A stretch of DNA of 64,000 bases, taken from the NCBI GenBank assembly GCA_026417655.1, contig JAOACS010000020.1:42648-106647 (forward strand), given 5' to 3'. Under the pieces are notes generated by a model. The model did no database searches and was not told the DNA's origin. It saw only the letters and a list, made by a program, of their open reading frames with translations. Positions 44,428-55,360 of this stretch are shown piece by piece (positions within the stretch are counted from its first letter, which is position 1; each line of letters opens with the position of its first letter). The translations under genes and the position numbers were made by a program. This stretch comes from Syntrophobacterales bacterium. GTDB lineage: Bacteria > Desulfobacterota > Syntrophobacteria > Syntrophobacterales > Thermodesulforhabdaceae.

Positions 44428-45855
44428 ATGAAATATCTTTCAAAGCTAAGTCCCTTTATCCCATCTAGACGTGAAGAATGTGGTATATTTGGAGTTTACG
44501 GTCACGAAGAGGCAGCGAAGCTTACCTACTTCGGTTTATACGCTCTTCAACACAGGGGACAGGAAAGCGCTGGTATAGCCGTATCAGATGGTGGATGCCT
44601 TCGAGATTATCGACACATGGGATTGGTTTCAGAGGTTTTCAAGGAGGAAACCCTTCGCCAGCTCCATGGGTACCTAGCTATAGGCCATGTTCGATATTCT
44701 ACTACAGGTTCATCCCTTCTCTCCAATGCTCAACCCTTTACTATGTTCCACGGTCATGAATACTACGCCATCGCCCATAATGGTAATCTGGTGAACGCCT
44801 ATGAGCTCAGACAGGAACTAGAGTCTAAAGGGGCTATCTTCCGGACCACTATGGATACAGAGGTCATTATGCACCTCATAGCAAGACATCTTCGCTACGG
44901 TCTTGAGGAAGCCCTTGTTAGGGCCCTTGAAAAAATCAAGGGGGCCTATTCTCTAGTAATGTGCACTCGTGATACGCTTATTGCCATTAGAGATCCCCGA
45001 GGGTTTCGACCCCTTTGCCTTGGACAGCTCAACAACGATACCTACGTTGTTGCCTCCGAAACCTGTGCCTTTGACTTAATAGAGGCAAGATACATTCGAG
45101 ATATCGAGCCAGGTGAAATACTATTCATCAACCACCACGGCTGTAGATCAATAAAACCCTTCAAACCAGAAGAGTCAAAATACTGTATCTTTGAGTTCAT
45201 CTATTTTGCTCGTCCCGATAGTTCAATTTTTGGTCAAAACGTCTACATGGTAAGGAAAAGGCTTGGGAGGTTGCTAGCGAAGGAAAATCACATTACAGGC
45301 GACATGGTTATGCCCTTTCCCGATTCTGGAAATTATGCCGCTCTTGGATTCTCAGAGGCCTCCGGTATCCCCTTCGAGATGGGAATCATTAGAAATCATT
45401 ACGTGGGGCGGACCTTTATACAGCCGAGTCAGAGTATGAGAACCTTTGCAGTTAGGGTAAAACTTAACCCTGTAAAGGAGCTTATAAGGGGAAAACGCAT
45501 CATTTTGGTTGAGGATTCAATCATTCGAGGCACAACTACGAAAACACGAATAAATACTCTTAAACAGGCTGGAGCAAAAGAGTTGAGCATGCTTGTGAGT
45601 TGTCCACCCCATCGCTTCCCATGTCCCTACGGTATCGACTTTTCTACTAAGGGGGAGCTCATAGCAGCCTCTTACAGTGTGGAAGAGATAAGAAGGTTTA
45701 TAGGGCTTGATGCCCTAAGTTACCTTAGTCTCGAAGGTTTGTTAGAAGCCACTGGATATAATATAGAAGAGCATCCCTTCTGTATAGCCTGCTTTAACGG
45801 GGAATATGCGGTTAAATTCGAAAGGGAGTTACAAAAAGACTGCTTTGAGCGGTAG
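44428..45855 (+). CDS. purF: Amidophosphoribosyltransferase
   Basis: First enzyme of purine synthesis: transfers glutamine nitrogen to PRPP. The nucleophile Cys18 is in REECGIFGVYGHEEA, so 17 residues would be removed as a propeptide. Class II glutamine amidotransferase motifs include QHRGQESAGIAVSDG and IGHVRYSTTG; the PRPP site is IILVEDSIIRGTTT. The Cys set CIFEFIYFARPDS, VSCPPHRFPC and PFCIACFNGEY resembles the [4Fe-4S]-binding Bacillus-type enzyme. 475 residues. It lies 40 bases downstream of carB, linking pyrimidine and purine entry steps. Confidence 0.97.
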   Translation: MKYLSKLSPFIPSRREECGIFGVYGHEEAAKLTYFGLYALQHRGQESAGIAVSDGGCLRDYRHMGLVSEVFKEETLRQLHGYLAIGHVRYSTTGSSLLSNAQPFTMFHGHEYYAIAHNGNLVNAYELRQELESKGAIFRTTMDTEVIMHLIARHLRYGLEEALVRALEKIKGAYSLVMCTRDTLIAIRDPRGFRPLCLGQLNNDTYVVASETCAFDLIEARYIRDIEPGEILFINHHGCRSIKPFKPEESKYCIFEFIYFARPDSSIFGQNVYMVRKRLGRLLAKENHITGDMVMPFPDSGNYAALGFSEASGIPFEMGIIRNHYVGRTFIQPSQSMRTFAVRVKLNPVKELIRGKRIILVEDSIIRGTTTKTRINTLKQAGAKELSMLVSCPPHRFPCPYGIDFSTKGELIAASYSVEEIRRFIGLDALSYLSLEGLLEATGYNIEEHPFCIACFNGEYAVKFERELQKDCFER

Positions 45856-45861
45856 GTTGCA

Positions 45862-46857
45862 ATGTATGAAAGGGTTATCGATTGGGCAAAAGAGGTGCTT
45901 TTAACTGAGGCGGAAGCTATTCTTTCGGTGAAAGATCGACTGGGGAAAGAATTTGCTCAGGCAGTTTTTATTATCGAAAAATGCTCAGGTAGAGTTATCA
46001 CAGCAGGCATAGGAAAATCAGGCATAGTCGCTAGAAAGGTCGCCGCTACCTTAAGTAGTACTGGAACACCAGCCTTCTTTCTTCATCCTTCGGAGGCTCT
46101 TCACGGCGATCTTGGGATGGTTCGATCTGAAGACGTTCTTCTCATTATATCAAATAGCGGAGAAACGAATGAAATCTGTCAAGTAATACAAGTGCTAAAA
46201 CCCCTCGGAGTTAAAATCATAACCCTCACCGGTAATAAACACTCCCGCATAGCTACGTTGAGCGACGTGGTGATCGATGTTTCTGTTCCAAGGGAGGCTT
46301 GCCCTCTAGGGCTTGCTCCCACATCAAGCACAACGGCATCCCTTGCAGTGGGGGATGCTATCGCCGTAACCCTTGCAAAGCTTAAAAATTTTAATTTCAG
46401 AGACTTTCACCGTTTCCACCCAGGGGGACATCTTGGTCAGCGCCTAAGAGTTCCACTTAGAGAGATCATGCGCCAGGGGGAGTCTATTCCTTGGGTTGCT
46501 TCCGAAGATCCTGTATCAAAAGCAATAGATGAGATGAACGCAAAGGGGCTTGGAGCCACTTTGGTCCACAATGGTGTAAATAGGCTATGTGGAATATTTA
46601 CAGATGGTGATCTTCGACGAGCTATTACCAAATGGGGAAGATCTCTTTATGAGAGGAAAGTCTACGATGTGATGACCCATCGACCTAAGACTATTTTAAA
46701 GGATAGTTTCGTATCAGATGCCCTTGAAATGATGGAACGACATCTCATTACGGTTTTGCCCGTAGTGGACGAAAGGGGGATTGTGGAAGGTATTATCCAT
46801 CTCCATGACCTTCTAGGAAAGGGAAAGATTCAATTTACGATGAATGATCCCTTTTAA
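45862..46857 (+). CDS. kdsD: Arabinose-5-phosphate isomerase (KdsD/KpsF)
   Basis: Converts ribulose-5-P to arabinose-5-P for Kdo, the inner core sugar of lipopolysaccharide. The N-terminal SIS domain has TAGIGKSGIVARKVAATLSS, LLIISNSGETNEICQV and ACPLGLAPTSSTTASLAVGD; residues ~205-331 hold two CBS domains (DPVSKAIDEMNAKGLGATLV and ITVLPVVDERGIVEGIIHLH). 331 residues, normal for the family. It starts 6 bases after purF. Its presence agrees with an LPS-bearing outer membrane. Confidence 0.95.
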   Translation: MYERVIDWAKEVLLTEAEAILSVKDRLGKEFAQAVFIIEKCSGRVITAGIGKSGIVARKVAATLSSTGTPAFFLHPSEALHGDLGMVRSEDVLLIISNSGETNEICQVIQVLKPLGVKIITLTGNKHSRIATLSDVVIDVSVPREACPLGLAPTSSTTASLAVGDAIAVTLAKLKNFNFRDFHRFHPGGHLGQRLRVPLREIMRQGESIPWVASEDPVSKAIDEMNAKGLGATLVHNGVNRLCGIFTDGDLRRAITKWGRSLYERKVYDVMTHRPKTILKDSFVSDALEMMERHLITVLPVVDERGIVEGIIHLHDLLGKGKIQFTMNDPF

Positions 46858-46865
46858 CTATACGA

Positions 46866-48668
46866 ATGTATGGCCAAATAATCCGATTTCTTATCGTAAT
46901 TTTTATCTATTCGGCTCAGCCGGAAGACGTAAAACCACCTGCTAATACTTGGGTTAATTTTTTTCTCTTTCTCGGGCAGTTCTTATTGTTCTATGGACTT
47001 TGCAAAATAACCTTCTCTCGTAAAGAGAAACTAAGGGAGATTTCACTAAAAGATTACGAAAGAACCGAAAATTTCTTAAGTCTTCTAATAATACCCTTCT
47101 ATGCCTTTCTTATATACGGCATGAATATTAAATATCTATTATTTTCCACACTTTTCCTCCCACGCTCAGTTATGATCTCTAACCTCATTGGACTTACGCT
47201 CTATTTTGTATATCTTGGAATTGTCTGGCATAGCGGCTATCCCCTATTTTGCAGGGTCTCAAATAGCAGCATTCCCCTGAAAAGACACATAGAATCAAAG
47301 TTTCGTTTCTACACGGGAATGGTTCTTCCGTGGCTCATCCTATCCCTGTTTTCCGATGTTATAGACCTTGTATTCCCATGGAAGATCTTCAGAACTGAAG
47401 AGGGTCACTTAATAGTTATAATCGTAGGTTTTTTAATGTTTTCAATTTTCGGCATAGATTTTATTGTCAAAGTCTGGCAATGCAAGCCCTTTCTCAAGGG
47501 GCCAAGGAGGGAACTAATAGAAAGGTTTCTCGCCTTTTATCATTTCCCGATTAAAGATCTTCTCTTGTGGCCATCGCTTGGGGAAAGGGCCCTTACAGCT
47601 GGGATTATAGGTTTTCTACCAAGGACTCGATACATTCTAATTACTCCAGCTCTTAATGAAGCGCTAGATGATGATGAAATCCTTGCAGTAATTGCCCATG
47701 AGATGGGACACATAAGAAAATTCCACATGCCTCTCTATTTTCTCCTCTTTTTAGGCTATATCCTTATTGTTTACGCCTCAAGTGATTTAGTAATTCTATG
47801 GGTTCTAAGCAGGGAAAATCTCATAAAACTCTCATCAATGCCAGGCGTCTTTTCTACGACCATTCTTTCAATCTTAACCACCCTACCCTTCCTAATTTTC
47901 CTAATATTTTATTTTCGATTTCTTTTCGGATACTTCTCTAGAAACTGCGAACGTCAGGCAGATCTTTATGCACTGGAACTTCTCGGAACACCAGTTCCAC
48001 TCGCTAGCTCTTTAAGGAAAATCGCTCTGCTGAGTGGTTACCCCCTGGATAGATCCAATTGGCACCACTATGGTATCCTCGAGAGGATAGAGTTTATCCA
48101 CAGTGTAAGCTTCAATCCTTTAATCGGTAAGATGCATAATCGAAAGCTTGCAAGAAGTATAAAAGTCTGGTTCATTACGGTAACCTTACTGGTAATACTT
48201 GGTCTCTTTATCAAGAAAAGCTCCTGGTTCGAACGAGAAGTGTTCAACGTAAATCTTAAAATAGTCGCCGCCTCAGCCAACTATTCCCTTGATGATCCAC
48301 TCTTTTACGCCGGATATGCTGGGTATCTTATGGAAAAAGGCTCCCATGAATACGCAGAAAGGATTCTTTTACATGGACTAGAACGTTTCAAAAACAATCC
48401 AGAGCTACTAAACGCCCTCGCCTGGCTATACGCAACAGTTCCACAACCTACTAGAAACCCCGATAAGGCGATTGAACTTGCGGAAAAGGCAATAAAACTA
48501 AGTCCCGAAAGTCCCCATATATGGGATACTCTAGCAGAAGCCTATTATTCGAAGGGGCTCTATGATAGAGCCCTACATGCCATAGATAGGGCTCTATCAC
48601 TTAATCCCTCCCCTAAGGATTACTACCTCAGGCAAAAGGAAAAGATTGAAAGACGGCTTATGGAGTAA
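46866..48668 (+). CDS. M48-family membrane metalloprotease with C-terminal TPR repeats
   Basis: 600 residues. About six membrane segments in residues ~5-200 (e.g. FFLFLGQFLLFYGLC, LFLPRSVMISNLIGLTLYFV), then an M48 peptidase domain with LAVIAHEMGHIRKFHMP (zinc motif HEMGH 278-282) and RNCERQADLYALEL supplying the third ligand. Two more membrane helices follow (about 295-350), then tetratricopeptide repeats from ~490 (GHSHEYAERILLHGLERF region and DKAIELAEKAIKL). Proteases with a TPR tail (as in BepA/Oma1 relatives) act on outer-membrane assembly or damaged membrane proteins. No strong ribosome-binding site at the ATG 46866. Nine bases after kdsD. Confidence 0.83.
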   Translation: MYGQIIRFLIVIFIYSAQPEDVKPPANTWVNFFLFLGQFLLFYGLCKITFSRKEKLREISLKDYERTENFLSLLIIPFYAFLIYGMNIKYLLFSTLFLPRSVMISNLIGLTLYFVYLGIVWHSGYPLFCRVSNSSIPLKRHIESKFRFYTGMVLPWLILSLFSDVIDLVFPWKIFRTEEGHLIVIIVGFLMFSIFGIDFIVKVWQCKPFLKGPRRELIERFLAFYHFPIKDLLLWPSLGERALTAGIIGFLPRTRYILITPALNEALDDDEILAVIAHEMGHIRKFHMPLYFLLFLGYILIVYASSDLVILWVLSRENLIKLSSMPGVFSTTILSILTTLPFLIFLIFYFRFLFGYFSRNCERQADLYALELLGTPVPLASSLRKIALLSGYPLDRSNWHHYGILERIEFIHSVSFNPLIGKMHNRKLARSIKVWFITVTLLVILGLFIKKSSWFEREVFNVNLKIVAASANYSLDDPLFYAGYAGYLMEKGSHEYAERILLHGLERFKNNPELLNALAWLYATVPQPTRNPDKAIELAEKAIKLSPESPHIWDTLAEAYYSKGLYDRALHAIDRALSLNPSPKDYYLRQKEKIERRLME

Positions 48669-48681
48669 TAAAGATGGTTCC

Positions 48682-49713
48682 CTACTTATTGACCCTAACA
48701 ATATATACTCTCTTTGAAAACATAGTGGCGGGCTCATTAAAAAACCCTATAGATAGCTCCCTAAGGGCCCATTTTCTAACCCAAAACCTCATGTTAATCT
48801 GTTTAGGACCTAAACATTCGCTAAGAAATCTTTCAGGTATTTCAATTTTAACCCTTCCCTCCTGAGCCTCCATTTTCTCAAGTTCCCTATTCACCACCAA
48901 ACGCCACCAATGAACCCTTGTAAGGTATCCAAAGGCCGGATGATAGGGACCTGCAAGAAATGATCTATTATCGAGAGCTCTATTAGACTGAAGTCCTATA
49001 CGTATAACATCTACTCCAGCCTCTTCAAACATCATTAGAGCCTTTGCGCAACGAAGTATAGCCTCTTTGAGGGAGAGTGGTTGAAAACGAGCCTCTTCGT
49101 ACCATTTACCTAAGATCGTATTAGGAAATACAATGAGAGGGTAGAGCCTCACCGCATTAGGGGAGAGGGCTATAGAGAGCTCTACAGTTTCAAAGAAGGT
49201 TTTTCTATCCTCATCGGGGATCCCTACCATGAGTTGTAGGCCTACCTTCCAGCCTAGAGCTTGAATTTTCTTAACCGCCTCTTCAACCGTTTTGGTCGTA
49301 TAACCCCTATTGAGTATCTCAAGAAGACGATTGTTAAGAGTCTGAACGCCAAGCTCTACCATGCTTATTGGAAGGCCCCTTAAAACCTCCAACACCCCAT
49401 TTGTAACCGCATCGGGTCTTGTTGAAAATCTGACTCCCGTAAAAATGCCCTTCAAACACAGAGGATGAAGAAGTTCTACAATTTTTTCGATAAAATTTAG
49501 GGGAAGAGCTGTAAAGGTGCCTCCGTAGAAAGCGATTTCACCAGGCCTTTTATTTTTCAAAACGATTTCCTTGAAGGCACCAATCCTGATCTTCACCTCC
49601 TCAAGGATTTTTTCATGCTCTACGGGATGTTCAAGGGTATTTATGCTCTGGTTACAATAGATACATCTTGATGGACAGCCCGAAAAAGGAAGAAAGATAG
49701 GATATATTACCAT
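48682..49713 (-). CDS. Elp3-like radical-SAM protein
   Basis: 343 residues of the COG1243/Elp3 radical-SAM family. The motif is FSGCPSRCIYCNQS (CX3CX2C), followed by EIAFYGGTFTALPLNFIEK, RFSTRPDAV, SMVELGVQTLNNRLLEILNRG and GLQLMVGIPDEDRKTFFET. The acetyltransferase (GNAT) half of true Elp3 is absent, so it resembles the short bacterial form; the reaction is unknown. The Met at 49713 is chosen because it gives the usual MVIYPIFLPFSGCP entry; an upstream Met at 49761 lacks support. Convergent with the M48 gene, 13 bases apart. Confidence 0.85.
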   Translation of the reverse strand: MVIYPIFLPFSGCPSRCIYCNQSINTLEHPVEHEKILEEVKIRIGAFKEIVLKNKRPGEIAFYGGTFTALPLNFIEKIVELLHPLCLKGIFTGVRFSTRPDAVTNGVLEVLRGLPISMVELGVQTLNNRLLEILNRGYTTKTVEEAVKKIQALGWKVGLQLMVGIPDEDRKTFFETVELSIALSPNAVRLYPLIVFPNTILGKWYEEARFQPLSLKEAILRCAKALMMFEEAGVDVIRIGLQSNRALDNRSFLAGPYHPAFGYLTRVHWWRLVVNRELEKMEAQEGRVKIEIPERFLSECLGPKQINMRFWVRKWALRELSIGFFNEPATMFSKRVYIVRVNK

Positions 49714-49789
49714 CTTTACTTTCTGATACCCCCAACTTTTGATTTTAATAAATAAGCACAAAGTTTTAAAAAACTTTTTCTGGTTTTGC

Positions 49790-49818
49790 TTGACAATCCT
49801 TTAACCTGTATTTTTACT
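49790..49818 (+). promoter_or_regulatory. Promoter upstream of htpX
   Basis: TTGACA (49790-49795), 17-base spacer, TTTACT (49813-49818; four of six to TATAAT). The bases just upstream (49745-49780) are AT-rich with an A/T inverted repeat AAAGTTT / AAACTTT, which could act as an UP element. It lies ~44 bases before the htpX start codon. Confidence 0.6.
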
Positions 49819-49861
49819 AATTTTTGGAGAAAATCCCTAGTAAAAAAACGGAGGTATTGGT

Positions 49862-50719
49862 ATGGGAAATCAGTTAAGAACGTTTTTCCTTCTTGGGCTT
49901 CTAACAGTTCTTATAGTGCTTATCGGTAAAGCCATAGGGGGTTCCCATGGAATGGTCATAGCCCTTGTAATCGCCGCCCTAATGAATCTAGGAAGCTACT
50001 GGTTCTCCGATAAGATTGTCCTTGCCATGTATGGAGCTCAACAGGTAAGCGAAGATGAAGCCCCCCAACTATATGCTATGGTAAGAGAACTTTCCCAGCG
50101 AGCAGGCCTTCCTATGCCTAAGGTTTGTATAATTCCTACTGAAAGTCCAAATGCCTTTGCTACAGGCCGAAACCCAGAACATGCGGTTGTGGCTGTTACG
50201 GAAGGGATCCTTCGATTATTGAAACCTCATGAACTCAAGGGTGTTCTAGCCCACGAAATCGCCCACATAAAGGATCGAGACATACTGATAGGATCCATAG
50301 CAGCCACCTTTGCAGGCGCCATAATGGTTCTTGCCGATATGGCTAGATGGTCAGCTATACTAGGTGGAGCTAAATCCGAAGACGAAGAAGGAGGAGGGGT
50401 ATTAGGAATAGTTGGAACCATTGTGCTCTCAATCCTTGCTCCTCTGGCAGCCCTATTGATTCAGATGGCGATCTCCCGATCAAGAGAATATCTTGCCGAT
50501 GAAGAGGGGGCAAAACTTTCTGGAAACCCAGAGTTTTTGGCAAGCGCACTGGAAAAATTGGCCTACGGGGCGGAGCGGATACCCATGGAAGAAGCAAAGC
50601 CAGCAACGGCTCACATGTTCATCGTAAACCCTCTCACTGGCGGTGGTATCCTGCAACTCTTCAGCACCCACCCACCTATAGAGGAAAGGATAAGAAGGCT
50701 AAGAAGTATGGCTTTTTAG
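49862..50719 (+). CDS. htpX: HtpX-type membrane protease
   Basis: M48B zinc protease for quality control of inner-membrane proteins. Two N-terminal helices (about 8-25 and 30-47), then [23 protein letters not shown] and [16 protein letters not shown] with zinc HEIAH (131-135), a third and fourth helix ([17 protein letters not shown] and [20 protein letters not shown]), and [17 protein letters not shown] with the Glu ligand, ending [14 protein letters not shown]. 285 residues, canonical. GGAGGT precedes the ATG. It has its own promoter and terminator. Confidence 0.96.
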   Translation: MGNQLRTFFLLGLLTVLIVLIGKAIGGSHGMVIALVIAALMNLGSYWFSDKIVLAMYGAQQVSEDEAPQLYAMVRELSQRAGLPMPKVCIIPTESPNAFATGRNPEHAVVAVTEGILRLLKPHELKGVLAHEIAHIKDRDILIGSIAATFAGAIMVLADMARWSAILGGAKSEDEEGGGVLGIVGTIVLSILAPLAALLIQMAISRSREYLADEEGAKLSGNPEFLASALEKLAYGAERIPMEEAKPATAHMFIVNPLTGGGILQLFSTHPPIEERIRRLRSMAF

Positions 50720-50741
50720 AGGGTATTGTCCTCCCTATTAT

Positions 50742-50779
50742 AAAGATCCCGAGGGATCCCTTCCCAAGGGATCTTTTTT
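50742..50779 (+). terminator. Terminator after htpX
   Basis: AAAGATCCC (50742-50750) pairs with GGGATCTTT (50768-50776); a smaller inner hairpin is possible in the loop. It is followed by the T-run ending at 50779, 23 bases after the htpX stop codon. Confidence 0.85.
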
Positions 50780-50889
50780 GCTTATTTAACTCTTAACCTT
50801 GTTGACAAGAAAACCCCTTTTTGATTGTTTTATAGCGAAACGGGGAGGTCTTGGAGACAATAGTTCCAATTACAAAAAGGGGTCATTCC

Positions 50890-52041
50890 ATGATAAATCA
50901 AAATAAAATGGGGCTAATTTGGATTGGTGTTATAGTTTTATGCGTAACGGTCAGTTGTGGACATAAATCATTAGAAACTATTTCGCCCGCTGTGCAACAA
51001 TCTCCCTTTGGGGGGAATAACCAGATCGTAATTCTTCCATTTGCAGATTATACACCTAACGGGACGCCCTATGAGTATTGGCGACGTAATATTCTTATCA
51101 TGGAGGCATTACAGGATGAATTTAAAAAATATGGTTTTGGAACTGCTGTAGAAGAGGATGTTATCAAGTATTTACTGGACAAAGGGATAATCCAAGAAGC
51201 CCCATCTAGTCAACCTGTTAATCCAGAAGTTGCAATTCTCCACGAGGAGCTAACAGCCAACTGGAGCGATATAATGAAGCAGGAGATCGCCTTGTCTATC
51301 TATAAAAACCTAAGTCAGACCAAAGATAGGGAGGAAAAATTCTGGAATCAACGACGGCTTGTATCTCTAAACAAGGAAATTCTTAGGGAGCTGGGGAAAC
51401 AATTTAACGCTAGGTTTGTGGTCCGGGGACGTATAATTGATGTTTCAACAGGACAGGAAGACAGCTTCAATCCTGTTCAAACAGGTATCTTACCCTTCTT
51501 CTTCAAATTAGGCTCTAGAACAATCTTTGGAATAGCCCAATCAGAGACATACGAAATGATCGATAAGATGGCTCTTGGGGGACTAATGGGACTTACTATG
51601 GGAAGTAGCAAAGTTCCCATTGAGCCAAAGGAGGTTGTTGAGGGGCATCCTCGCTTTGGAGGGGGCGTTGTAGAGTCGAACAAGTGGGGGGCTGCAAACG
51701 TTGTTATATGGGGGCTTGTGGGCTCGGGAGCTTCCTATCTCGCCCATAAGGGCGGTCGAGTGGATAAAGCAGTTGTGCATATAAGAGCCATTGTTCAGGA
51801 TGCAGAAACGGGAGAAATCCTCTGGGCGAATAGAGCTGAGGTAAAAACAACCCCAAGATCGGTTTATGGAGAACATAACCCAGAGGTTCTACTTGGAAGA
51901 GCCATCCAGGATGCGACAGCAAGTCTAGTAAAAAATTTTGTACTCTCTCAGGTGGAAGGCAAATACGTAACCTATGACAAATACGGCACTCTTATGGTAA
52001 TACCTAAAAGCGCTACAAGGACAGTAGGCGAAAACGACTAA
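50890..52041 (+). CDS. CsgG-like outer-membrane lipoprotein
   Basis: 383 residues. The N-terminus MINQNKMGLIWIGVIVLCVTVSCGH is a lipoprotein signal with a candidate lipid-modified Cys. The body resembles the CsgG/GNA1162 fold: IVILPFADYTPNGTPYEYW, ARFVVRGRIIDVSTGQED, VVHIRAIVQDAETGEILW and GRAIQDATASLVKNF. A hydrophobic segment at ~190-230 (LGGLMGLTMGSS) and AANVVIWGLVGSGASYLAHKGG could be membrane-active loops. The ATG at 50890 follows AAAGGGG; a TTG at 50851 has too short a spacing from its site. A TTGACA -35 is at 50802. No curli-like genes nearby; function unknown. Confidence 0.6.
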   Translation: MINQNKMGLIWIGVIVLCVTVSCGHKSLETISPAVQQSPFGGNNQIVILPFADYTPNGTPYEYWRRNILIMEALQDEFKKYGFGTAVEEDVIKYLLDKGIIQEAPSSQPVNPEVAILHEELTANWSDIMKQEIALSIYKNLSQTKDREEKFWNQRRLVSLNKEILRELGKQFNARFVVRGRIIDVSTGQEDSFNPVQTGILPFFFKLGSRTIFGIAQSETYEMIDKMALGGLMGLTMGSSKVPIEPKEVVEGHPRFGGGVVESNKWGAANVVIWGLVGSGASYLAHKGGRVDKAVVHIRAIVQDAETGEILWANRAEVKTTPRSVYGEHNPEVLLGRAIQDATASLVKNFVLSQVEGKYVTYDKYGTLMVIPKSATRTVGEND

Positions 52042-52077
52042 GTCATAGAAAGACCGTCGACTTTGGTTTATTTAAAG

Positions 52078-52112
52078 CCCTGGGGCTCCAGTTGGGAGTT
52101 TCCAGGGTTTTT
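52078..52112 (+). terminator. Terminator after the CsgG-like lipoprotein gene
   Basis: CCCTGG (52078-52083) pairs with CCAGGG (52102-52107), with an inner CTCC/GGAG stem and small bulge, followed by TTTTT (52108-52112). It lies 36 bases after the stop codon; purA begins only 45 bases beyond it. Confidence 0.8.
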
Positions 52113-52151
52113 AGCGAGTAAATCTCAGTTCACAATGAGAAAGGAGTCTGA

Positions 52152-53450
<1,299 letters not shown>

Positions 53451-53473
53451 AAAGCTTATGGAAAGGGGTAACA

Positions 53474-55360
53474 ATGTCCTGGCAGACATACTATCGTGAA
53501 CGAACAGTTAACCCGGAGACGGCCCTAAGGGCGGTATTATCGGACGGATGTCGTGTATATATTACCCCAGGATGTGCCGAGCCCCGTTTTCTCGTAAGAG
53601 CTCTCTTCAATGTGATACACCACTATACCGACATAGAACTTATCCAGAACCTCTCAATGGGAGAGCTTCCAGAGGATTGGACACCTTGGCAAAAAAATTG
53701 TCGCCTTAAAACCTTTTTCCTGGGACCTCGGTCACGACAGGCTGTAAACTGGGGGCTTGCCGATTATATACCGGCCTATTTCTCTTCTATACCAAACCTA
53801 TTTAAACCCGGTGGTCCCCTTCCTCTGAATGTATGTCTAATACATGTAACTCCACCAGATGAACATGGATTCTGTTCTCTTGGCATATCGGTTGAAATCA
53901 CTAAAACGGCAGCAGAACATGCCCAGTTTGTGGTGGCTCAGGTAAATGAAAAGATGCCTCGCACTATGGGTGATACATTTTTACATGTGACTCAAATCTC
54001 CTACTTTGTCGAACATACAGAGCCATTGATAGAAATTACCCAACACGAAAAAAGCGCTATTTACGATCGTATAGGCCACTATGTATCAAGATTAGTGGAG
54101 GATCAATCCACTATTCAAACAGGCATAGGAAGGATTACCGATTCAGTAGTAAGACATCTATCTTCTAAAAAGGACCTAGGGCTCCACTCTGATATGATAA
54201 CCGATGCCCATATGGAGCTAATACAAAAGGGTGTCATAACAGGACGGCACAAAACGCTACATCCTCGAAAGGCTATCGCATCCTTCTGCCTAGGAACGGA
54301 AAGGTTATACCGTTTCGTCCACAATAATCCACAGGTAGAGCTTTATCCTACGGAATACGTAAACAATAGCATGATCATAAGTCAAAATAAAAGGATGGTC
54401 TCGATAAATGCTGCTCTAGAGATAGATATAACTGGTCAAGTCTGTGCAGACTCAATAGGACATAAGATATACAGCGGTATTGGGGGATATACGGATTTCA
54501 TGCTGGGGGCCTCCAAAGCGGAGGAAGGTAAAACGATTATTCTCGTTCCCTCCACAAGCCCAGATGGTAGAAAGTCTCGTATAGTAACGCACCTCTCCAG
54601 TGGAGCCGGAGTGGTAAGTCCAAGGAGTACTGTCTGGTATGTGGCCAATGAGTTTGGGATTGCTAGTCTCTTCGGTAAGGCCATAAGAGAGAGAGCCTTG
54701 GCTCTAATTAACATTGCCCATCCCAAATTTAGAGAAAAGTTGCTATCCGAAGCCAAACGTATAAGGTATGTTTATCAAGATCAGATACTACCTCCAATTT
54801 ACGAACCCCTTTATCCAGGTCAGTGGGAGGTTTACCAGATCTTTCCAGGCAATCTTAAGGTCTTCTTTAGACCTATCAAGCCAACAGACGAGCGAGCCCT
54901 TCAAGAATTCTTCTATTCCCTTCCAGACCAGGATATTTACTATCGCTTCCTTTCCGCAATGAGAGTCTTTCCCCACAGAGACATACAGGCGATGTGTAAT
55001 ATAGACTATGAACACGAAATGGCGATTGTAGGAATTCTTGGGGATATTGGAAATGAGACCATCATAGCTTTAGGTCGATACATTTTGGATCAACGGAGTA
55101 ACATGGCAGAGGTAGATTTCGCTGTTCGGGCCGAATATCAGAGGCGGGGAATAGGTTCCTTTTTACTCCACTACCTATGTGAAATTGCCAGAAGTAAGGG
55201 GATAAGCGGTTTTTGTGCCTATGTGCTCGCATCTAATAGGAAAATGTTAAGTGTATTCCATAAGGTTGGGTATGTAATCCATAGTCACTTGGAGGAAGGC
55301 GTTTATGAAATATGGTTCCGCTTCGACGAACCTGCTCAGGTATGTATCACCGACGGATGA
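53474..55360 (+). CDS. Acetyl-CoA hydrolase/CoA-transferase fused to GNAT acetyltransferase
   Basis: 628 residues in two parts. Residues 1-445 are a CoA-transferase family I / acetyl-CoA hydrolase-type domain (VTPPDEHGFCSLGISVEI, HLSSKKDLGLHSDMITD, YSGIGGYTDFMLGASKAEEG, VSPRSTVWYVANEFG). The catalytic Glu expected near residue 238 (HTEM/HSEM in relatives) reads HSDM here (Asp240). Residues ~460-610 are a GNAT domain with the acetyl-CoA motif RAEYQRRGIGSFLLHYL. The fusion suggests coupling of CoA transfer with acylation of a protein or small molecule; neither substrate is known. It starts 23 bases after purA and overlaps the HAD gene. Confidence 0.85.
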   Translation: MSWQTYYRERTVNPETALRAVLSDGCRVYITPGCAEPRFLVRALFNVIHHYTDIELIQNLSMGELPEDWTPWQKNCRLKTFFLGPRSRQAVNWGLADYIPAYFSSIPNLFKPGGPLPLNVCLIHVTPPDEHGFCSLGISVEITKTAAEHAQFVVAQVNEKMPRTMGDTFLHVTQISYFVEHTEPLIEITQHEKSAIYDRIGHYVSRLVEDQSTIQTGIGRITDSVVRHLSSKKDLGLHSDMITDAHMELIQKGVITGRHKTLHPRKAIASFCLGTERLYRFVHNNPQVELYPTEYVNNSMIISQNKRMVSINAALEIDITGQVCADSIGHKIYSGIGGYTDFMLGASKAEEGKTIILVPSTSPDGRKSRIVTHLSSGAGVVSPRSTVWYVANEFGIASLFGKAIRERALALINIAHPKFREKLLSEAKRIRYVYQDQILPPIYEPLYPGQWEVYQIFPGNLKVFFRPIKPTDERALQEFFYSLPDQDIYYRFLSAMRVFPHRDIQAMCNIDYEHEMAIVGILGDIGNETIIALGRYILDQRSNMAEVDFAVRAEYQRRGIGSFLLHYLCEIARSKGISGFCAYVLASNRKMLSVFHKVGYVIHSHLEEGVYEIWFRFDEPAQVCITDG

